DNA from: Syntrophus sp. (in: bacteria)
GTDB lineage: Bacteria; Desulfobacterota; Syntrophia; Syntrophales; UBA8958
Direction: 5' to 3'
Assembly (NCBI GenBank): GCA_025355725.1
Contig: JANXZC010000057.1
Coordinates: 1 to 46,252 of the forward strand
Length of the DNA: 46,252 nucleotides
The notes beneath the pieces are model-generated. The model ran no database searches and had not been told where the DNA came from. It saw only the letters and a list, made by a program, of their open reading frames with translations. The translations under genes were made by a program, and so were the position numbers. Every line of letters starts with the position of its first letter. Position 1 is the first letter of the stretch. Positions 41,643-46,252 of this stretch are shown one piece after another.

Positions 41643-43163
41643 CTATCTCATGCACACGCTCAGGACTTCTATGAAGTCCGTATCTCCATTCAGGACCTTT
41701 AGGATGCCGCTCTGCATAAGGGTCCGCATCCCCTCATCTCTTGCTGTTTTTCTGATCGCGGCGATAGATTTTTTCACGATGATCATCTGCTTGATGTTAT
41801 CCGAGGCAATCAGAAGCTCATAAAGCCCCATCATCCCCCGGTAGCCCACGCCATGACATTCCGGACATCCCTTAGCCCGATATATGGTCATCGATTCATC
41901 ATAGGTCAGCTTTAGGCAGTTAAAGTCCTTTTCTCCGAAATTTCTGACCAGGTCCTCATATTCCTCACGCCGAGGGTGGTAGGGCTCCCGGCAATGCAGG
42001 CAGAGCCTTCGCACCAGGCGCTGCGCCATGACACATAAAAGGGAGTCGGCAAAGGCAAAGGGGTCAATTCCCATATCCAGGAGACGGATGATTGTTTCCG
42101 GGGCGTTGTTTGTGTGCAGGGTGGTCAATACCAGATGACCGGTCGTCGAGGCGTCAACGCCCATCTTGGCCGTTTCGTAGTCCCTCATTTCTCCGACCAT
42201 AATAATGTCCGGATCCGCCCGGAGAAAGGCGCGCATGGCATTGCCGAAATCGAGGCCGATTTTGTGATGCACCTGCACCTGCCTGATCCCTTTCTGGGTG
42301 ATCTCTACCGGATCTTCCACCGTCCAGATCTTCACCCCCGGCCGGTTCAGAACATGGAGCACCGCATGGGCGGTGGTCGTTTTTCCCGAACCCGTGGGTC
42401 CAACAAGGAGGATCAGGCCATAGGGCTTTTTCATGAGACCCTCAAACCGTTCCCGGGTGTCCGGTTCCATCTGCAGGTCCTCCATGGTCATGATCTTTCC
42501 CCTGGTGAGGATCCGCATGACCACATCTTCGACATAGCCGTGGGTAGGAATAGTCGCCACCCGCAGCTCGACGTCTTCTCCGTTCGGCCTTTTATGCTGG
42601 ATCTTGCCGTCCTGGGGAAGGCGTCGCTCCGTGATGTCCAGATTCGACATGATCTTGATCCGGGAGACAATCGCAGCGCGATAATCGTAAGGATGGGTCT
42701 TAAAGGAGACACACTCCCCGTCGATGCGGAAACGGACATAGACCTGCTTTTCCTTGATATCCGGTTCGATATGAATGTCTGAAGCCCGCTGGTTGCATGC
42801 CTCATTGATCATTTCATTGACCAGCCTGACGATCTTGCTGTCCGATTCCGAGACGCCAAGCCCGTTGAGCCGGGTAGCCTCATTAATACCATAGAAATGA
42901 TTGATGAACTTGATGATGTCTTCCTTCGTCGCCGGATAATAGTCCACCTCCTTAGTTCGCAGCAGGTTTTCGATCATATCCTTTTTCAGAAGGTTGTCGG
43001 GATCATCGATAACTACCCGGATGCGCCCCGCCTCTTTGCCCAGAGGCGCCCAGAGTTCCCGGCGGAGGAATTCATAGCGCAGGCTATGGAGGAGTTCTTC
43101 CGGAACCGGATGATTTGGGTTAAAAACGATATGATGATTGGCTTTGGCAGGTCGTGGTTTCAT
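41643..43163 (-). CDS. Type IV pilus / type II secretion assembly ATPase (PilB/GspE family)
   Basis: A 506-residue hexameric ATPase that powers pilin polymerisation. It has an N-terminal domain, then Walker A GPTGSGKTTTAHAVL, Asp box and Walker B region RADPDIIMVGEMRDYETAKM, a His box TTGHLVLTTLHTNNAPETII and the zinc motif CLHCREPY ... CPECHGVGYRG. The start at 43163 (MKPRPAKANHH) removes a non-homologous extension; its ribosome site is weak (AAAGG). It is divergent from the minor-pilin operon 510 bases away, so both probably belong to one pilus system. Confidence 0.92.
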   Translation of the reverse strand: MKPRPAKANHHIVFNPNHPVPEELLHSLRYEFLRRELWAPLGKEAGRIRVVIDDPDNLLKKDMIENLLRTKEVDYYPATKEDIIKFINHFYGINEATRLNGLGVSESDSKIVRLVNEMINEACNQRASDIHIEPDIKEKQVYVRFRIDGECVSFKTHPYDYRAAIVSRIKIMSNLDITERRLPQDGKIQHKRPNGEDVELRVATIPTHGYVEDVVMRILTRGKIMTMEDLQMEPDTRERFEGLMKKPYGLILLVGPTGSGKTTTAHAVLHVLNRPGVKIWTVEDPVEITQKGIRQVQVHHKIGLDFGNAMRAFLRADPDIIMVGEMRDYETAKMGVDASTTGHLVLTTLHTNNAPETIIRLLDMGIDPFAFADSLLCVMAQRLVRRLCLHCREPYHPRREEYEDLVRNFGEKDFNCLKLTYDESMTIYRAKGCPECHGVGYRGMMGLYELLIASDNIKQMIIVKKSIAAIRKTARDEGMRTLMQSGILKVLNGDTDFIEVLSVCMR

Positions 43164-43302
43164 GACTGAATAACCTTTGTGTTTCTTTACACTTGAAGGA
43201 CTGGATCGCAAGGACGACATAACGCTAAACATTAATAACGTCAAGGGCTATCATGATTTTATTTGAAATTATCTAAAAATCATCCGGGATGAGGTGGACT
43301 GC

Positions 43303-43371
43303 ATGGAACTGGTTGGCACCGTAAAATGGTTTGAACTATGCGAAGCAGATCACACATCGTATGTGAGGTAA
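43303..43371 (+). pseudogene. Possible cold-shock-protein remnant (22 codons)
   Basis: A small open frame with a GAGGTG ribosome-like site begins MELVGTVKWFE; GTVKWF is the hallmark start of CspA-type proteins (GTVKWFN). After that the sequence departs from the family and stops within 22 codons, without the RNP motifs. It may be a decayed csp gene or chance. Confidence 0.35.
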
Positions 43372-43461
43372 CTCACCATTTAACTGCAAGATATCTATTG
43401 ACTTTATAAGACAAGAAGAATTATCTTATAACCGACGTAAAGAAAAATAAAAATCCTTTTT

Positions 43462-43517
43462 GACGGCTTCGAAAAAAGTCTTACCCTCGTCGCGCGGGCG
43501 AAAGCCGGTGTCCAGAG
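43462..43517. repeat. Repeat fragment of family B / REP type
   Basis: GACGGCTTCG-AAAAAAGTC at the left matches the end of the 28541 element. The continuation (GGGCGAAAGCCGGTGTCCAGAG) resembles the REP segment at 24149. Confidence 0.55.
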
Positions 43518-43614
43518 GGAACATAAATAAAGGAAACTTCTTGTTTCCTAGTCAACTATGGAAAGAAAGGTAAAAATCGGGCGCTGTCACGGGTATTCGA
43601 CATTTGACTATACC

Positions 43615-43643
43615 TTGATTTCCCTTTTAATCTGGCCTATAAT
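43615..43643 (+). promoter_or_regulatory. Sigma-70 promoter of the minor-pilin operon
   Basis: TTGATT (43615-43620), 17 bases, TATAAT (43638-43643). The -10 is perfect. The start would be near 43650, 25 bases before the first ATG. Confidence 0.75.
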
Positions 43644-43674
43644 GACGGTCATTTAAACAAGACGGTGTGACTTT

Positions 43675-44154
43675 ATGTACGGGAAAAAGATGGATAATCG
43701 AGGGGGCTTTTCTCTTATCGAATTGATCATCGTAATTGGGGTAATCGGTATCATGAGCACGGTGGCCGCATATTCCTGGAACGGCTACCTGAATAACTCC
43801 AACCTGAAAACAGCAGCCAGAGAAGTCATGTCGGATATAGCCTCTTGTAAACAGAGATCCGTATCAGAAGGGATTCAATACTGCATGCAATTTACTGACG
43901 GTTCACCAAATTATAGCATCAACGCCTCGTCCTGTGGCGCACCGACGCAGACACAGGCTAAGAATATTACGAGTTTTGGATCAGGATTGACCATCTCCAA
44001 TACCAATTTTAACTCGGATCGGGTTAGCTTTCTTCCCCGCGGCACCTTATCATCAAACTTAGGAACGATAGTCTTGACAAACAACAGAAATTCAACGGCA
44101 ACTATCACTATCAATATTACGGGCAGGGCCTATGTATCGTTTAGCATGCGATAA
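43675..44154 (+). CDS. Minor pilin, GspH/FimT-FimU-like
   Basis: A 159-residue prepilin. GGFSLIELIIVIGVIGIMSTVAA is the type III signal: cleavage after Gly by prepilin peptidase, methylated Phe+1 and Glu+5. The rest is a small globular domain with a cysteine pair (CMQF and SSCG). The start is ATG 43675 or ATG 43690; neither has a strong ribosome site. It is first of the operon and overlaps the next gene by 23 bases. Minor pilins prime pilus assembly and form the tip. Confidence 0.9.
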   Translation: MYGKKMDNRGGFSLIELIIVIGVIGIMSTVAAYSWNGYLNNSNLKTAAREVMSDIASCKQRSVSEGIQYCMQFTDGSPNYSINASSCGAPTQTQAKNITSFGSGLTISNTNFNSDRVSFLPRGTLSSNLGTIVLTNNRNSTATITINITGRAYVSFSMR

Positions 44155-44581
44155 AAGGGGCATGGGGCTCATAGAGGTTGTCATTGCCATGTTTTTGACC
44201 ACCGTGGCGGTTTTGGCGATCTTTTCCCTGCAACCATCGGCCTGGAAAACGGCAGCCAGATCGGATTATATGGGCCGAGCGGCGGGCATCTTATATGAAC
44301 AGTTACAGACACAGGAGTCCCGGATCATGAATCCCTGCAATGCTGTAACCTTAGGTAACACAGGGCCGACAGCCGTTTTCGCCAGCGGGCAGAGCACGGC
44401 CCAACCGGGAGACGCCCAGTTTAACGTAACGACCACCATTGCGGAGCTGAATCCTCCCGTAACGAATACCTGGCGCATTACCGTCCGGGTAGCCTGGACG
44501 GGTCATGCGGGCATCACGGAAAGTATTATCGTCACAAGACAGGAAGGTTACCGTTTCCCGGCAGGGTGTACAAACCAATGA
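44132..44581 (+). CDS. Minor pilin, PilV-like
   Basis: A 149-residue prepilin with KRGMGLIEVVIAMFLTTVAVLAIF: Gly-Met cleavage point and Glu+5. The C-terminal part is strand-rich and contains a likely disulphide pair (MNPCNAV and FPAGC). The gene starts 23 bases before the previous stop and its TGA overlaps the next ATG (ATGA, 44578-44581), so translation is coupled throughout. Confidence 0.88.
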   Translation: MYRLACDKRGMGLIEVVIAMFLTTVAVLAIFSLQPSAWKTAARSDYMGRAAGILYEQLQTQESRIMNPCNAVTLGNTGPTAVFASGQSTAQPGDAQFNVTTTIAELNPPVTNTWRITVRVAWTGHAGITESIIVTRQEGYRFPAGCTNQ

Positions 44582-45315
44582 AACATGAAAAAGGATTCAC
44601 CCTTGTGGAGTTAATGACCGCCATGGCCGTCACGATGATCCTCCTTGTGGCCGTCTATATGGCCGTCAATTCCGTACAGCGCCATTCTTCCGCCATTGAG
44701 AGAAAGGTGACGGCCCAGCAGGATGTTAAGCCGGCCTTGGACCTGATGGCCATGGAGATCGGCATGGCCTCTTATAATCCCACCTTCACCGCCAATCTCT
44801 GGGTCAATCCTCCCGGCAGCGCGGCGGGAACCTGCGGCAGCACAACCGGGGCTAATCAGACCTACCGGGGGATTCAGGAGGCTACGGCCACTTCCATTGC
44901 CGTGGAAATGGATATCAGCGGCCCGGCTGCCGGCAGCGACGGCACCCTGGGGGATGCCAATGAAACTATCCGTTATAATTACGTCACGGGGACGGCTAAT
45001 GAATACGTCACCCGTTCGACCAACTGTGCCGGTGGAAACCAGGCGTTCCTGGGCGATGTGTCCGGCAATACACGGGCCGTACGGGTCATTAACGGCACCC
45101 TGGGTTTACCTATGTTTCGTTATTACAACGGATCAGGAACGGAGATTGCAGTCAGCGGCACCGATCTGGGGGGGCTCATCCCGGACATCCGTAGAATAGA
45201 AATCATCCTCGCTGTGGAGACGGAAGACATCGACCCCAACTCCGGACAAAGAAGACGATTGATTTACTCAACAAGCGTTATCCCGAGGAATCATGCTACC
45301 ATCTCGACGAATTAA
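44578..45315 (+). CDS. Minor pilin, PilW-like
   Basis: A 245-residue prepilin starting MKHEKGFTLVELMTAMAVTM, with the GFTLVEL cleavage motif and Glu+5. Its length, longer than other minor pilins, and the IRRIEIILAVETEDIDPNSG block near the C-terminus fit PilW. The ATG at 44578 overlaps the upstream stop by 4 bases; a GTG 12 bases earlier is less likely. It overlaps the following gene by 23 bases. Confidence 0.88.
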   Translation: MKHEKGFTLVELMTAMAVTMILLVAVYMAVNSVQRHSSAIERKVTAQQDVKPALDLMAMEIGMASYNPTFTANLWVNPPGSAAGTCGSTTGANQTYRGIQEATATSIAVEMDISGPAAGSDGTLGDANETIRYNYVTGTANEYVTRSTNCAGGNQAFLGDVSGNTRAVRVINGTLGLPMFRYYNGSGTEIAVSGTDLGGLIPDIRRIEIILAVETEDIDPNSGQRRRLIYSTSVIPRNHATISTN

Positions 45316-45790
45316 CAGACAAAGAATAATTTCCAATGAGCGGGGGTTTGCCCTCGTTGCGGCAATCATGGCGTGCGTTATCCTTTTTGCTCTGGCCATG
45401 CTCGTCATCCATCTGTCTACGGGCGACCTGAGGGTCAGCGCCAGAAGCGTGGGCGACAAGAAGGCATTCGTAGCCGCAGAGGCAGGCGTTCAGCAGTTGA
45501 TGGCAAACTTCGATCCCCAGAATCCGGCTACAACGGGGGCCGTCAACAATGTCCAGGTGGATAGCGCCAACGATCCCAATACCGTTTACAGCTACACCGC
45601 CCCCGCACCGCCGACGTTCGGCGCCCCTTACCGGCAACTGACGGGATACGACATGGGCGGCGGCCAGTCATGGGGGCTGATACGCTACGATACAACGGTC
45701 ACGGGACGGAATACAACATACGGCACCAGTGTGCAGGTAGCCCTGGAGGTCGGGTGCGGACCGGTGAACACATCGACCATGCCGCGATAG
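45293..45790 (+). CDS. PilX-like pilus assembly protein
   Basis: A 165-residue protein. ERGFALVAAIMACVILFALAMLVIHLS is a pilin-like hydrophobic helix preceded by Arg-Gly but lacks Glu+5, as in PilX. A helical stretch (KKAFVAAEAGVQQLMANF) follows; the AEAG motif is typical of PilX N-termini. A GAGGAA site precedes the ATG at 45293. Next in order is the PilY1-like gene, matching the fimU-pilV-pilW-pilX-pilY1 order of known operons. Confidence 0.87.
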   Translation: MLPSRRINRQRIISNERGFALVAAIMACVILFALAMLVIHLSTGDLRVSARSVGDKKAFVAAEAGVQQLMANFDPQNPATTGAVNNVQVDSANDPNTVYSYTAPAPPTFGAPYRQLTGYDMGGGQSWGLIRYDTTVTGRNTTYGTSVQVALEVGCGPVNTSTMPR

Positions 45791-45802
45791 GAGGAGGCTC
45801 CC

Positions 45803-46252
45803 ATGGAAAAGACACAAAGAATCAATATCATTAATATTCTTATCACCGTGATCATGATCGTCGGAATATTTGCCACAGGGGCGGAGGCGCAAAACGCCGA
45901 GGAAGACATGTTCACCCAGGCTACCAAGCCCGACGCCCTGATCCTCCTCGATCTTTCGGGAAGCATGGCATCGACGCCTTCCGGAGGCTATAAGTACAGC
46001 AGCAGTACCGCCTGTACCGCAAACTACATAGCTTGCTTTGGCATAAGCAGTACCTATCATTACGGCTCCAACGCGGCAGGCAACGCAGATACAGTAAATT
46101 GCGCAGGCGCACCGGACCGCTCCAACTACCCATATGCCGCCAACTCAACATGCGCCGCCAATACCACCGCCTGCTCAGCAACAACATATGAATACCCATA
46201 CGCCCATGACTCGTCAGGCGCGGCGGATACTTTCAATTGCAGTTCCTCCTCC
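45803..46252 (+). CDS. PilY1-like pilus-tip adhesin, 5' part (runs off the window)
   Basis: An open frame of 150 codons to the window end without a stop. AGGAGG lies 7 bases before the ATG at 45803. A signal peptide (INIINILITVIMIVGIFATG then AEA) is followed by ALILLDLSGSMAS, whose DLSGS is the MIDAS metal site of a von Willebrand A domain, as in PilY1-type tip proteins. Directly after it lies a cysteine-rich segment made of two similar ~32-residue units, each with three to four cysteines and ending ADTxNC. PilY1 controls pilus extension and adhesion. The C-terminal propeller would lie beyond the window. Confidence 0.85.
   Translation, partial: MEKTQRINIINILITVIMIVGIFATGAEAQNAEEDMFTQATKPDALILLDLSGSMASTPSGGYKYSSSTACTANYIACFGISSTYHYGSNAAGNADTVNCAGAPDRSNYPYAANSTCAANTTACSATTYEYPYAHDSSGAADTFNCSSSS

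Larger units (their letters stand above)
43164..43674. other. Gap between the pilus ATPase and minor-pilin operon
   Basis: About 510 bases. Contents: a possible cold-shock-protein fragment (43303-43371), a repeat fragment (43462-43517), a short AGGAAAC/GTTTCCT hairpin (43531-43549) and the pilin promoter (43615-43643). No complete gene or RNA gene is visible. Confidence 0.6.

Overview
The window reads as chromosomal DNA of a Gram-negative, strictly anaerobic bacterium. The best guess is a syntrophic fatty-acid or aromatic-acid oxidiser of the Syntrophales (Syntrophus/Smithella-like, former Deltaproteobacteria). This rests on gene content, not on a database match. The evidence is an etfB-etfA pair next to a membrane FeS oxidoreductase of the EMO/DUF224 type, four AMP-forming acyl/acetyl-CoA ligases, a four-subunit 2-oxoacid:ferredoxin oxidoreductase, a major outer-membrane porin and a Kdo transferase.

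Layout. 1-1350: a perfect 23-bp inverted repeat, folD and a small exported DUF2147 protein (both minus). 1529-7345: two large GT-C/TPR membrane proteins of the TMTC type flanking an acyl-CoA ligase with a damaged P-loop and no C-terminal catalytic lysine. 7507-15642 (minus): the energy block acs, etfB, etfA, EMO, long-chain acyl-CoA ligase, with terminators after etfA and after EMO. 15643-16444: an 800-bp regulatory gap with palindromes and candidate promoters. 16445-22607 (plus): porin, FmdB-like zinc ribbon, hflX (apparently starting at ATT), a Phd/VapC toxin-antitoxin pair and a third GT-C/TPR protein. 22657-25298: a repeat element, an atypical SDR, a small lipoprotein and an SGNH-like membrane protein. 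25308-28542: a structured leader or small RNA with a terminator, then the oxidoreductase operon (gamma, delta, alpha, beta). 28729-33986: waaA, a probably leaderless rpe, a nitronate monooxygenase-like flavoprotein and another acyl-CoA ligase. 34193-43163: a YacP-like NYN protein (plus), then a minus-strand series: PilB/GspE ATPase, TPR protein, Xaa-Pro peptidase, orphan gcvH, lipoate ligase, hisC, rpsU, LOG-like protein, holA. 43615-46252 (plus): a minor-pilin operon ending in a PilY1-like von Willebrand A protein cut by the window edge.

How the genes work together. The ligases activate acetate and fatty acids to CoA esters. EtfAB collects electrons from acyl-CoA dehydrogenases, and the EMO protein passes them to membrane quinone. 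The 2-oxoacid oxidoreductase exchanges electrons with ferredoxin. The porin would bring in substrates. The pilus genes encode a type IV pilus tip and assembly system.

The least ordinary features are non-coding. There is a 140-nt rod-like RNA with two mutually exclusive pairings just upstream of the oxidoreductase operon. There is also a family of about 125-bp palindromic repeats whose edge coincides with the stop codons of neighbouring genes and, in one case, supplies the last codons of holA.
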